Assembly (NCBI GenBank): GCA_002427755.1
Contig: DIYO01000001.1
Location: forward strand, 992,001 to 1,056,000
Reading direction: 5' to 3'
Length of the DNA: 64,000 nt
Origin: Roseivirga sp. UBA6052
GTDB lineage: Bacteria > Bacteroidota > Bacteroidia > Cytophagales > Cyclobacteriaceae
Shown in pieces: positions 8,597-16,757 of the stretch; positions within the stretch are counted from its first letter, which is position 1; each line of letters starts with the position of its first letter. Under the pieces are notes generated by a model that worked only from the letters and a program-made list of their open reading frames with translations, was not told the DNA's origin and did not search any database. A program made the translations under genes and the position numbers.

Positions 8597-9364
8597 ATGA
8601 GTAAAATCGTTGCAATTGCAAATCAGAAAGGTGGTGTTGGTAAAACAACCACCGCCATGAACCTAGCAGCTAGTTTAGCTGTCTTGGAATATAAAACGCT
8701 GGTTGTTGATGCCGATCCACAGGCAAATACAACCTCTGGCTTAGGACATAATCCTAGAGAGATCGAAAACAGTATTTATGAATGCATGGTAGGAAAAGCT
8801 TCTATCAAAGACTGTATTCTAGAAACTGATGTTGAGTTCTTACATGTAGTTCCTTCTCACATCAACTTGGTAGGTGCTGAGGTAGAAATGGTAAATCTTT
8901 CTAATAGAGAGGAAAAAATGAGAGGTGTACTTAAGGAGGTTAGAGACGATTACGATTTCATCCTTATCGACTGTGCTCCTTCTCTTGGTCTGATAACAGT
9001 GAATTCATTAACTGCGTCTGACTCAGTTATCATTCCTGTTCAGTGCGAGTATTTTGCACTAGAAGGTTTGGGTAAGCTTTTGAACACAATTCAAATCATC
9101 CAAAAGCGATTAAATTCTGCTCTAGAGATAGAAGGTATCCTATTGACCATGTACGATGTAAGACTTCGATTATCGAATCAGGTAGTTGAAGAAGTTCAAG
9201 CCCATTTTAAGGACATGGTATTCAATACTATAGTACCTAGAAACGTTAAGTTAAGTGAGTCGCCTAGCTTTGGCTTACCTGCCATTGTTCATGATGCAGA
9301 AAGTAAAGGTGCCTTGGCTTATTTAAATTTGGCAAAAGAAATTGCCGACAAAAACAAAGACTAA
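8597..9364 (+). CDS. parA: Chromosome-partition ATPase ParA/Soj
   Basis: This 255-residue deviant Walker ATPase begins MSKIVAIANQKGGVGKTT, with the signature Lys of KGGVGKTT at 11-18. The switch motif LVVDADPQANTTSG follows and IDCAPSLG comes later. It binds DNA non-specifically as an ATP dimer and, with ParB, moves and separates origin regions. It is a chromosomal-type Soj (no N-terminal HTH). It is 6 bases upstream of parB, as is usual near bacterial origins. Confidence 0.94.
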   Translation: MSKIVAIANQKGGVGKTTTAMNLAASLAVLEYKTLVVDADPQANTTSGLGHNPREIENSIYECMVGKASIKDCILETDVEFLHVVPSHINLVGAEVEMVNLSNREEKMRGVLKEVRDDYDFILIDCAPSLGLITVNSLTASDSVIIPVQCEYFALEGLGKLLNTIQIIQKRLNSALEIEGILLTMYDVRLRLSNQVVEEVQAHFKDMVFNTIVPRNVKLSESPSFGLPAIVHDAESKGALAYLNLAKEIADKNKD

Positions 9365-9370
9365 TTTTTT

Positions 9371-10273
9371 ATGGCTACAAAGAGTCCAAAGAAAAAGAAT
9401 GCGTTGGGTAGAGGTTTAGGTGCCTTATTGGAAGACTCTTCTACAAACGAATCAACAACACTAGATAGACAACCGGCAGGTTCAATCAACGAGATTGAAT
9501 TAGCACAGATACAGGTAAATCCATATCAACCAAGAACTCACTTTGATAGAGTTGCTTTGGAAGAGCTTTCCGAATCAATAAAGGTTCAAGGTATCATTCA
9601 GCCTATTACTGTAAGAAAACTTTCGGACAATGAGTATCAACTCATCTCAGGAGAAAGAAGATTCCAAGCATCTAAGCTAGCCGGTTTAGAGAAGGTACCC
9701 GCTTACATAAGAACGGCCGATGACCAGCAAATGCTAGAAATGGCTTTAATTGAGAACATTCAAAGAGAAAACCTGAATGCCATTGAGATTGCATTGAGCT
9801 ATCAGCGTTTATTAGAAGAATGTGATTTAAAGCAAGAGCAATTAGGCGATCGTGTTGGCAAGAACAGAACCACCGTTAATAATTACCTAAGGCTGCTAAA
9901 ACTTCCACCAGATATTCAGGCTGGTATAAGAGATAAACAAATCTCAATGGGCCATGCGCGTGCCTTAGTAAACGTTGATGGGATTGATAATCAACTACAC
10001 ATTTTCAAAAAAATAATTGAAGAAGAGCTTTCTGTTCGAAAAGTAGAACAACTGGTACGTGATTTGATGAGCCAAGAGAACAAGCCCTCTAAAGCACAAA
10101 AAGGTAGTTCGAACCATAGAAATTATGAAGTTCAGCAGGTTCAACAGAAGTTATCTTCGCACTTTGGAACAAGGGTTAGTTTAAAGGCCGATGGTCAGTT
10201 CAGAGGTGAGATTAAAATCCCTTTCGTTTCAACCGAAGACCTTAATAGAATACTTGAGATTATTGATTTGTAA
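9371..10273 (+). CDS. parB: Chromosome-partition protein ParB/Spo0J
   Basis: This 300-residue CTPase clamp loads at parS and spreads along DNA. The sequence shows the N-terminal ParA-contact region (ALGRGLGALL, 11-20), the CTP-binding ParB/Srx fold with GERRFQA (94-100; the family box is usually GERRxRA), ENIQRENLNAIE, and a central HTH with GKNRTTVNNYLRLL. The C-terminal dimer domain follows. The gene overlaps the next one at the TAATG junction (10271-10275). No parS-like palindrome was found in the window. Confidence 0.93.
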   Translation: MATKSPKKKNALGRGLGALLEDSSTNESTTLDRQPAGSINEIELAQIQVNPYQPRTHFDRVALEELSESIKVQGIIQPITVRKLSDNEYQLISGERRFQASKLAGLEKVPAYIRTADDQQMLEMALIENIQRENLNAIEIALSYQRLLEECDLKQEQLGDRVGKNRTTVNNYLRLLKLPPDIQAGIRDKQISMGHARALVNVDGIDNQLHIFKKIIEEELSVRKVEQLVRDLMSQENKPSKAQKGSSNHRNYEVQQVQQKLSSHFGTRVSLKADGQFRGEIKIPFVSTEDLNRILEIIDL

Positions 10274-10872
10274 TGCGAATACTCGTATTTGTTTTAGTTC
10301 TATTTGCTGCATCTAATGTTCTTCTTGCTCAAGAGGTAGAAGAAACAATTGACACTACTTTTGTAGAAGAATTTGATGAAGAAATTCTTCAGACAAAAAA
10401 GCTTTCGAAAAGAAAGCAAAAGATTCAAAGCAAATTCTATAACCCTCGAGTAGCGTCTAAAAGATCTGCGCTAATCCCTGGTTGGGGTCAAATTTATAAT
10501 GATAGCTGGTGGAAAGTACCCGTGCTATATGGCGGACTTGGCATCTCTCTTTACTTCGTTAATTTCAATGAAAACAACAGAAATGAACTGCTTGCAAGAG
10601 CAGATGAAGAACTAGCTCAGGACATTCCCGACCAGAATAGATTAAGAGTATTTAGAAGGCAGGCAGACCAGTGGAGAAGAAATCGCGATTTAGTGATACT
10701 GACCATGTTCGGAATCTACGGACTACAAATTATAGATGCAGCGGTAGATGCTCATTTGAAAGGTTTCAATGTTGATGAAGATTTAGCTTTGAACTTAAAA
10801 CCTAAATTCGGTGTCATATCAAACGGGTCTCCCTATCTGGGAGTAGGCATTACTTTACCTATAGGAAAATGA
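10273..10872 (+). CDS. DUF5683-type membrane-associated protein
   Basis: The 199-residue protein has a signal peptide (MRILVFVLVLFAASNVLLAQ), then an acidic stretch and a Lys/Arg-rich stretch. The block SALIPGWGQIYNDSWWKVP is characteristic of DUF5683, followed by hydrophobic segments at about 85-97 and 138-152. Function is unknown. Its position between parB and dapB recurs in Bacteroidota, suggesting a conserved envelope role. It overlaps dapB by 4 bases (ATGA). Confidence 0.8.
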   Translation: MRILVFVLVLFAASNVLLAQEVEETIDTTFVEEFDEEILQTKKLSKRKQKIQSKFYNPRVASKRSALIPGWGQIYNDSWWKVPVLYGGLGISLYFVNFNENNRNELLARADEELAQDIPDQNRLRVFRRQADQWRRNRDLVILTMFGIYGLQIIDAAVDAHLKGFNVDEDLALNLKPKFGVISNGSPYLGVGITLPIGK

Positions 10873-11585
10873 AATTATTATTGCTGGGCTATGGCAAAAT
10901 GGGGCAACTTATCGATAAGTTGGCCACAGCCAAAGGTCATGAAATTGTGGCCAGAATAAACATTAACAATCGAGAAGAACTCGATAGCCTAAATGTTGAG
11001 TCTGTAGATGCTGCTATTGACTTCAGTCAACCATCTGCAGCAGTTGATAATATCAAGTGGTGTATAGGACATGCTATTCCGGTGGCAGTAGGTACCACGG
11101 GTTGGTTAGACCGTAAACCTGAAGTAGACGAATACTGTATCTCAAAAAACGGTACTTATCTCTACGCTTCTAATTTTAGCATTGGTGTGAACTTATTTTT
11201 CAAACTTAATGAGAGGTTAGCACATCTTATGAATGAACAAGATCAGTATGATATCTCAACAAAAGAAATTCATCATACACAGAAACTAGATGCGCCCAGT
11301 GGAACTTCAATAACACTAGCTGAAGGCATTTTAAAAAATGTCAACCGAAAGAATAAATGGGTAAACGAATCCACAAATGACGAAGGTAAACTTGAGATTA
11401 TATCAGAGCGAATAGACCCAACCCCTGGCACACACGTAATTAGCTACTACTCTCCTATTGATTCTATTGAGATTAAACACATTGCTCATTCTAGAGAAGG
11501 GTTTGCTCAAGGTGCCATTAAGGTGGCAGAATGGCTATTGAATCAAAGTGGTGTTAAAACCATGGATGATTATCTAGATTCTTAA
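10869..11585 (+). CDS. dapB: 4-hydroxy-tetrahydrodipicolinate reductase
   Basis: This 238-residue NAD(P)H enzyme acts in the lysine and diaminopimelate pathway that supplies peptidoglycan. The N-terminal Rossmann motif GYGKMGQL is at about 8-15, and the catalytic block EIHHTQKLDAPSGT carries the His pair and Lys. It is at the short end of the family, a form common in Bacteroidota. It is the last gene of the operon and ends base-to-base with the convergent ung (stop at 11585, ung from 11586). Confidence 0.94.
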   Translation: MKLLLLGYGKMGQLIDKLATAKGHEIVARININNREELDSLNVESVDAAIDFSQPSAAVDNIKWCIGHAIPVAVGTTGWLDRKPEVDEYCISKNGTYLYASNFSIGVNLFFKLNERLAHLMNEQDQYDISTKEIHHTQKLDAPSGTSITLAEGILKNVNRKNKWVNESTNDEGKLEIISERIDPTPGTHVISYYSPIDSIEIKHIAHSREGFAQGAIKVAEWLLNQSGVKTMDDYLDS

Positions 11586-12245
11586 TTACCAGCTGATCTG
11601 ACTTTGTCCACTTTGGTCCAAATATTTATTGGCTTTGCTAAAATGGGCATTGCCAAAAAAACCTCTATGTGCCGACAATGGTGATGGATGCGGAGACTTT
11701 AGCACTAGGTTATTCTCTTGATTAACAATAGCTGCCTTCTTTTGTGCATAGCTACCCCAAAGCATATATACCAATCCTGACTTCTCTGCGAGTTTTTGAA
11801 CTACTGCATCCGTGAATTCTTCCCACCCCTTTTTCTGATGCGAACCTGCCTGATGTGCTCTTACCGTTAAAGTAGCATTAAGCAACAAAACCCCTTGCTC
11901 TGCCCAGCGATCAAGAGATCCGTGTGGAGGAATATCTTTTCCTAGATCATTTTTAATTTCTTTAAAGATATTGACCAATGAAGGAGGAAAAGGAATACCC
12001 TCATGAACCGAAAAACAAAGTCCGTTGGCTTGTCCGGGCCCGTGGTATGGATCTTGGCCAAGAATTACCACCTTAACAGAATCAAACGGACATGAATCAA
12101 AGGCCCTAAAAATATCTTTACCCTTAGGAAATATTTTTTGAGTCTTATATTCACTTTTTACAAACGAAATAAGCTCTTGGAAATAAGGTTCTTCGAACTC
12201 ATCCTTCAATATATTCTTCCAACTCTCCTCTATCTTTACGTCCAT
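11586..12245 (-). CDS. ung: Uracil-DNA glycosylase (family 1)
   Basis: This 219-residue enzyme removes uracil from DNA as the first step of base-excision repair. Motif 1, GQDPYHGPGQANGL, carries the catalytic Asp. Other family features are LLNATLTVR and the minor-groove loop HPSPLSAHRGFFG with the catalytic His. Length is normal. The gene is monocistronic and divergent from apaG, and it has no intergenic space before the convergent dapB. Confidence 0.96.
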   Translation of the reverse strand: MDVKIEESWKNILKDEFEEPYFQELISFVKSEYKTQKIFPKGKDIFRAFDSCPFDSVKVVILGQDPYHGPGQANGLCFSVHEGIPFPPSLVNIFKEIKNDLGKDIPPHGSLDRWAEQGVLLLNATLTVRAHQAGSHQKKGWEEFTDAVVQKLAEKSGLVYMLWGSYAQKKAAIVNQENNLVLKSPHPSPLSAHRGFFGNAHFSKANKYLDQSGQSQISW

Positions 12246-12315
12246 CTAATTTTCGTTTTGCACATTAGTAATTCCCGAACTAATCTATAACTTTAAACAG
12301 AGATACAAATCTAAA

Positions 12316-12705
12316 ATGATCGTTACTGCTATAACAGAGGGAATTAAAGTTTGTGTTGAAACAAACTATCAGCCGGAGTACTCCAGCCCTGGGCAGTACC
12401 ACTTTGTTTTTACTTACAGGATTACGATTGAAAACAATAGCGCCTATACAATCAAGCTTCAGCGTAGACACTGGTTCATCCACGATGCTAATAATACGGT
12501 TAGGGAAGTTGAAGGTGAAGGTGTTGTAGGTCAGCAACCTATTTTAGAGCCAGGAGAAAAGCATCAATATGTTTCTGGCTGTAACCTAAGATCTGGCTAT
12601 GGTAAAATGTACGGTACATACTTAATGGAAAAAGTAGTAGACGGTAGCCAATTTGAAGTTGCTATTCCAGAATTCAACATGGTCATTCCATTCCTTTTGA
12701 ATTAA
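12316..12705 (+). CDS. apaG: ApaG/DUF525 protein
   Basis: This 129-residue single-domain protein has the ApaG fibronectin-III-like beta fold. It contains the glycine-rich turn GEGVVGQQPILEPGE and the family-typical YVSGCNLRSGYGKMYGTY. ApaG is linked to Co2+/Mg2+ tolerance and phosphatase-type phenotypes in enterobacteria; its biochemical role is unsettled. The stop codon is followed at once by the TTG start of the next gene, so the two are probably coupled. Confidence 0.9.
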   Translation: MIVTAITEGIKVCVETNYQPEYSSPGQYHFVFTYRITIENNSAYTIKLQRRHWFIHDANNTVREVEGEGVVGQQPILEPGEKHQYVSGCNLRSGYGKMYGTYLMEKVVDGSQFEVAIPEFNMVIPFLLN

Positions 12706-13473
12706 TTGTACCTCCAATTCTCATACATAAAATATTGGCTTAGAAGATCTGAGGAGCATTCTATTCACTCCCCTTTTCTCTTCAATTTCTACACGCAAGT
12801 AGTGCGATCCAAGCATGCTTTAGACCCAGAGGTAGAGGCGATAAGAGAAACCCTTTTAAAAGACAAGAATCTTATAGACTTAGTAGACTATGGCGCAGGA
12901 TCTTTAATCAATAAAGGCAAGAAAAAAAGTGTCAAGTCCATTGCTAAAATATCGAGTTCACCTCCTAAGTTTTCTGCTTTCCTCCACCAGGTCATCTCCT
13001 ATTTTGGTTATCAAGAGGTAATTGAACTCGGTACATCACTCGGTTTAAACTCCCTCTACTTAAGCAAAGACGACAAAGTAAACCTGACAACATTTGAAGG
13101 GGATCCTAATCTATGCAAGAAAGCCCGGGATAGCTTTTCGGAAGCCCAGAGAACTAACATTCATGTCGTTGAAGGAGATATAAACGAGACACTCCCAGCA
13201 TTTTTACAAACTACAGAACGTATTGACCTCGCCTATTTAGATGCAAACCACAAGTTTGAGCCTACACTGAATTACTTTGATTTGTGCTTAGATAAAATGT
13301 CGAAAAATGGATTGATTATTCTAGACGACATTCACTGGTCTAAAGAAATGTGGAAGGCTTGGAAAGAGATAATCTCAAGACCTGAGGCTATTCTGACAGT
13401 AGATTTATTTGATGCCGGCCTCGTATTCTTAAACCCTGACATTCAACCCGGTAACTACACCCTTACTTTTTAA
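12706..13473 (+). CDS. Class I SAM-dependent (O-)methyltransferase
   Basis: The 255-residue protein has a Rossmann methyltransferase core with VIELGTSLGLNSLYLS (SAM loop, about 105-120), an acidic residue after the next strand (TFEGDPN), and LAYLDANHKFEPTL plus LIILDDIHWS. These match the metal-dependent O-methyltransferase fold. The substrate is unknown. A TTG directly after the apaG stop is used as start because the next Met lies far inside the fold. Its 3' end overlaps the convergent methyltransferase by 11 bases. Confidence 0.78.
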   Translation: MYLQFSYIKYWLRRSEEHSIHSPFLFNFYTQVVRSKHALDPEVEAIRETLLKDKNLIDLVDYGAGSLINKGKKKSVKSIAKISSSPPKFSAFLHQVISYFGYQEVIELGTSLGLNSLYLSKDDKVNLTTFEGDPNLCKKARDSFSEAQRTNIHVVEGDINETLPAFLQTTERIDLAYLDANHKFEPTLNYFDLCLDKMSKNGLIILDDIHWSKEMWKAWKEIISRPEAILTVDLFDAGLVFLNPDIQPGNYTLTF

Positions 13474-14050
13474 TTGGTGTCATATTTATGAACAATTCAT
13501 TTCCTGATCTAGGACCTATCGAGTTGTAGGCAGTCTCCATCGTTTTAATCGTAAAATGATTCTCAAATAGAGGTTTATACTCTAGACTATTACCTCCAAA
13601 TGGAGGATGATCATCAAACAATGGAATATTGAATAAGAGCCCAATCAATTTACCTTCTGGCTTTATAATCTGACTCATCTTCTTTACGTAAGCATGCCTC
13701 AGTTTTGGATTCAGTGCACAAAAAAAAGTTTGTTCAATTACTAAATCATACGTTTTATCTAAATCGAAAAAATCACCCTGAATAAGTAAGCCATCATCAT
13801 ATTCTGGAATACGCTTTTTCAAGTTTTCAAGAGGCTCTTTGGATAAGTCAATTACAGTAACATTCCTAAAGCCTTTCTCCCATAGGTATTCTGCCTCGTA
13901 AGCATTTCCAGCACCAGGAATTAATATAGAGAGCTCTTTATTTTCAAGCTGATCGACATACTCTTTGATAGGTGTACTTACATAACCAATATCCCAACCT
14001 GTTTGCCCATTCTGATATCTTGTAGACCAATACTCTTCGTTTAGCTCCAT
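13463..14050 (-). CDS. TPMT-family SAM methyltransferase
   Basis: The protein has 195 residues from the ATG at 14050 (MELNEEYWSTRYQNGQTGWDIG). The YWxxRY...GWDxG opening is typical of thiopurine-methyltransferase-like enzymes, as are the SAM loop ILIPGAGNAYEAEYL, VTVIDLS and IEQTFFCALNP. Members methylate thiols or halides; the natural substrate here cannot be named. An upstream in-frame ATG (14089) would add 13 residues that do not look like the family. Confidence 0.82.
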   Translation of the reverse strand: MELNEEYWSTRYQNGQTGWDIGYVSTPIKEYVDQLENKELSILIPGAGNAYEAEYLWEKGFRNVTVIDLSKEPLENLKKRIPEYDDGLLIQGDFFDLDKTYDLVIEQTFFCALNPKLRHAYVKKMSQIIKPEGKLIGLLFNIPLFDDHPPFGGNSLEYKPLFENHFTIKTMETAYNSIGPRSGNELFINMTPIKK

Positions 14051-14138
14051 ACTTTGATTTATTTGTAAAAGTTTATGTAATTCGCCCAATAAATAACCAG
14101 AGAAACGTTTTTTAGTTCCAAACTAATGGTTCAGTAAT

Positions 14139-15050
14139 ATGTCTGAGACAACTCCAAATAAGAAAAGAGATCAAATTAGAATCATACTGATTGTGGTTCT
14201 TGCTATAGTGATTATTGCCGCAGCATTTAAAATCTATACTGATTTTGAGGCCAATAAGGCCTTGCAAGCTGAATATGATGCTACAAGGGTTAGCCTTACA
14301 ACAAAGCTAGACAGTATTAGCGGTGAATTGAACGAAAGAATTTTAGAGATAGCAGATCTTGGAGGAGACATTGACTCACTCGTTTCTCTTAAGGATTCAA
14401 TTACTGCGCAAAGAGATCAATTGCAAAGAACGAGAAGAGCTAATAAAGCTCTAATTCAAAGGTTAGATAGAAAAGTTACGGGCTACGAAGAATTGCTTGT
14501 GGCAAAAGATGAAGAGATTTCTCAACTGAGGGAGCTAAACGAACAACTACTAGAAGAGAATAATGAACTCAAAGTTGAGAAGAACGAATTAAACAAAGAT
14601 TTAAACGAAGCTGCTCAAAGAGAAAGAGACCTACAACAACAAGTATCTCTTGCTGCAAAATTAAGAGCTGAGAACATCAAGGTCTTTAATATAAATAGCC
14701 GCGGTAGAGAACGTGAGGGAGACTTTAGACAGAGACAAGCTGAAAAAGTAAAAATCACATTTAATCTAGCAGATAATGATGTTGCACCTGTGGCAGGTCA
14801 TCAAATCATGATTCAAATTGTAGACCCTGTTGGTAATGTGGTTTTTGATATAGCCAAAGGTTCTGGTTCATTTAAGGTAAACGGAAAAGAGCAGTTCTAT
14901 ACAGCACGTCAAGAGATCCTCTTTGATAACTCTAAACAAGAGTTGAGTTTTGTATATGATAAGGGCTCTCAATATGATAAGGGAGACTATAAAATCGTAA
15001 TCTTGGCCGACACATATGAGATAGGCCAAACCACATTTAATGTGAGGTAA
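14139..15050 (+). CDS. Single-pass membrane protein with long coiled coil
   Basis: The 303-residue protein has one N-terminal membrane helix (about 14-31) after a short basic cytoplasmic tail, a coiled coil at about 40-175, and a C-terminal beta-rich domain with EGDFRQRQAEKVKITFNLADN. The heptad region is rich in Glu, Leu and Asn. No enzyme motif is visible. The architecture suggests an envelope scaffold; function is unknown. It stands alone between a methyltransferase and the MFS gene. Confidence 0.7.
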   Translation: MSETTPNKKRDQIRIILIVVLAIVIIAAAFKIYTDFEANKALQAEYDATRVSLTTKLDSISGELNERILEIADLGGDIDSLVSLKDSITAQRDQLQRTRRANKALIQRLDRKVTGYEELLVAKDEEISQLRELNEQLLEENNELKVEKNELNKDLNEAAQRERDLQQQVSLAAKLRAENIKVFNINSRGREREGDFRQRQAEKVKITFNLADNDVAPVAGHQIMIQIVDPVGNVVFDIAKGSGSFKVNGKEQFYTARQEILFDNSKQELSFVYDKGSQYDKGDYKIVILADTYEIGQTTFNVR

Positions 15051-15239
15051 TTGGTGCTTGGTGCAATATGTGATTTCTATCGCTTGTACTAAATGATTTC
15101 TAGAGAATTAGCGGAGCATAGTAACGCAATATCTGACTTCCGACTTCTAACTTCTAACTTCTAAAGCATTACGCAAACGTTGGCATTTTCCTTAATTAGG
15201 GAATATCTTATATTTCTTTTTTAACTGTCAACCTTACCT
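15051..15239. other. Intergenic spacer with a small tandem repeat
   Basis: These 189 bases contain no open frame of note. A 7-base tandem repeat is annotated separately. A TATATTTC sequence at 15209-15216 resembles a -7 box for the MFS gene, but the nearest TTG is 26 bases upstream. Confidence 0.6.
15137..15164. repeat. 7-bp tandem repeat, four units
   Basis: Three exact copies of CTTCTAA (15144-15164) follow one degenerate copy CTTCCGA (15137-15143). It lies in non-coding DNA between two genes and may vary in copy number by slippage. Confidence 0.85.
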
Positions 15240-16757
15240 ATGCTTGCGATTCAAAAGAATTTCACAAAGACATTTTTTGCAATGCTTAGCCTTCCGGCAA
15301 CGGCAATGGGCTTTGCACTTTCTGTTCAAATTGCTGCCCTCAGTTGGATATTAAAGACCAAATATCAACTTGATGTTGAAGAGATTGGAATTGTATGGGC
15401 TGCCGGACCTATTGCAGGGATATTTGGTCAGGTTATCATCGGAATTTTAAGTGACAAGGTTTGGTTCTGGGGTGGCCGAAGAAGACCTTTTATACTAATT
15501 GGTGGTACCATAGCAGCATTAATGCTTTTAGCACTACCTAACATCGGAATCATTAGTGAATCCTTAGGCTTTAGTGGTATTCTTACAGTAGCTATTAGTG
15601 TGGCATTAATGCTTGACTTAGCCATTAATGTAAGCTTCAACCCTACCCGCTCAATTATCGCAGATGTTACCCCAGAAGGTAAAATTAGAACAGGAGGCTA
15701 CACATGGATGCAAACTGTATCTGGTACATTCGGTGTGGGTGCATATCTAGTCTCTGTAATCTGGGATAATTATGTACTCATTAACATCGGGGTTGTTCTT
15801 GTATTCCTTTTCTCGGTTGTCCCTTCTTTCTTTATCACAGAGCCAAAAGAATTGGAAGAATCGAGTAATTCAGAATCTGAAGATGTGTCTCTTAAAGAAT
15901 CATTAGCTTCTGTATTTCCTTTAGCCGGATTTTTGCTCTTTGGCTTTTTCGGCATTTTCAATAAGCTCTTTTTTCATGAAGCGCTAGATGACTATCAGAA
16001 TACAATGGTGATTGTTTCCATTGCGGTAACATTTATCATCGGATTCTACTTAATGGGTAAATCCGCTAAAAAGGAAGAAGACAAACTTGAATTTCAAAAG
16101 ATATTACTCGCGCATGCATTTACATGGTTAGGTATTCAGAGCATGTTTGTATACTTCACTCCTTTTATAGGTGATGTAGTCTTACCGAACTTAGGAGATA
16201 GTATTCTAGCTAACAATTTTTCATCTATGCTTACAGGCAAAGAGTTAAGCCAGTTTAGCCTAGATGATACTACAGGAAATATAGTTTCCCTCTCATTCTT
16301 ATTCTTAAATCTAGTAGGCGCACTATTACCAACATTAGTATTAGGTCCTTTATCACAGAAAATAGGTAGGGTTAAAACACACATGTTATCTATTGCACTG
16401 GCATCTATTGGCTATTTCGGTTTAGCCATTTTCGGTAATTCGGAAGGGGCCATTTACTTACTCATTTCTGTAGTGGGTATTGGTTGGGCTGCCACTATTT
16501 CTCTTCCTTTTGCGATTATGTCTGAACGTGTAGATCAAGCCAAAATGGGATTGTATATGGGTATTTTCAACCTTTCGGTAGTTCTTCCTCAATTAATGTC
16601 GAGCTTGGGCATGGGTAAAATCATAAAAGAATCTTCTAATAGCGGCATTCTATTCTACATATGCGGAATAGCCTTAGGTATCTCAGCAGTGCTCTGGTTG
16701 TTTGTTAGAGAATCAAAAGATGCGACTTCGGAAATCTCAGCATCTGGGGGGCATTAA
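15240..16757 (+). CDS. MFS sugar transporter (SLC45/GPH-like)
   Basis: This 505-residue integral membrane protein has about 12 hydrophobic segments. The loop after TM2 carries GILSDKVWFWGGRRRPFIL, the basic loop motif of the SLC45/sucrose-proton symporter branch. A hydrophilic central loop (about 198-220) separates the two six-helix halves. The stop overlaps the pullulanase start by one base (TAATG), so the pair is probably one operon that takes up maltodextrin-like sugars. The exact substrate is inferred from that neighbour. Confidence 0.82.
   Translation: MLAIQKNFTKTFFAMLSLPATAMGFALSVQIAALSWILKTKYQLDVEEIGIVWAAGPIAGIFGQVIIGILSDKVWFWGGRRRPFILIGGTIAALMLLALPNIGIISESLGFSGILTVAISVALMLDLAINVSFNPTRSIIADVTPEGKIRTGGYTWMQTVSGTFGVGAYLVSVIWDNYVLINIGVVLVFLFSVVPSFFITEPKELEESSNSESEDVSLKESLASVFPLAGFLLFGFFGIFNKLFFHEALDDYQNTMVIVSIAVTFIIGFYLMGKSAKKEEDKLEFQKILLAHAFTWLGIQSMFVYFTPFIGDVVLPNLGDSILANNFSSMLTGKELSQFSLDDTTGNIVSLSFLFLNLVGALLPTLVLGPLSQKIGRVKTHMLSIALASIGYFGLAIFGNSEGAIYLLISVVGIGWAATISLPFAIMSERVDQAKMGLYMGIFNLSVVLPQLMSSLGMGKIIKESSNSGILFYICGIALGISAVLWLFVRESKDATSEISASGGH

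Noticed and set aside
8597..10273. Possible parS site near parAB
   Set aside because: CACGTG occurs at about 8067-8072 inside the hydrolase gene, but the flanks do not form the 14-16 bp palindrome expected of parS.
12306..12313. TAGATTTG on the minus strand as a promoter for ung
   Set aside because: The -7 box is perfect, but no TTG lies at a suitable distance upstream, and the site overlaps the apaG start region; chance is likely in AT-rich DNA.
15182..15216. Promoter for the MFS gene (TTG...TATATTTC)
   Set aside because: The spacer is 26 bases, outside the 17-23 range seen for Bacteroidota promoters.
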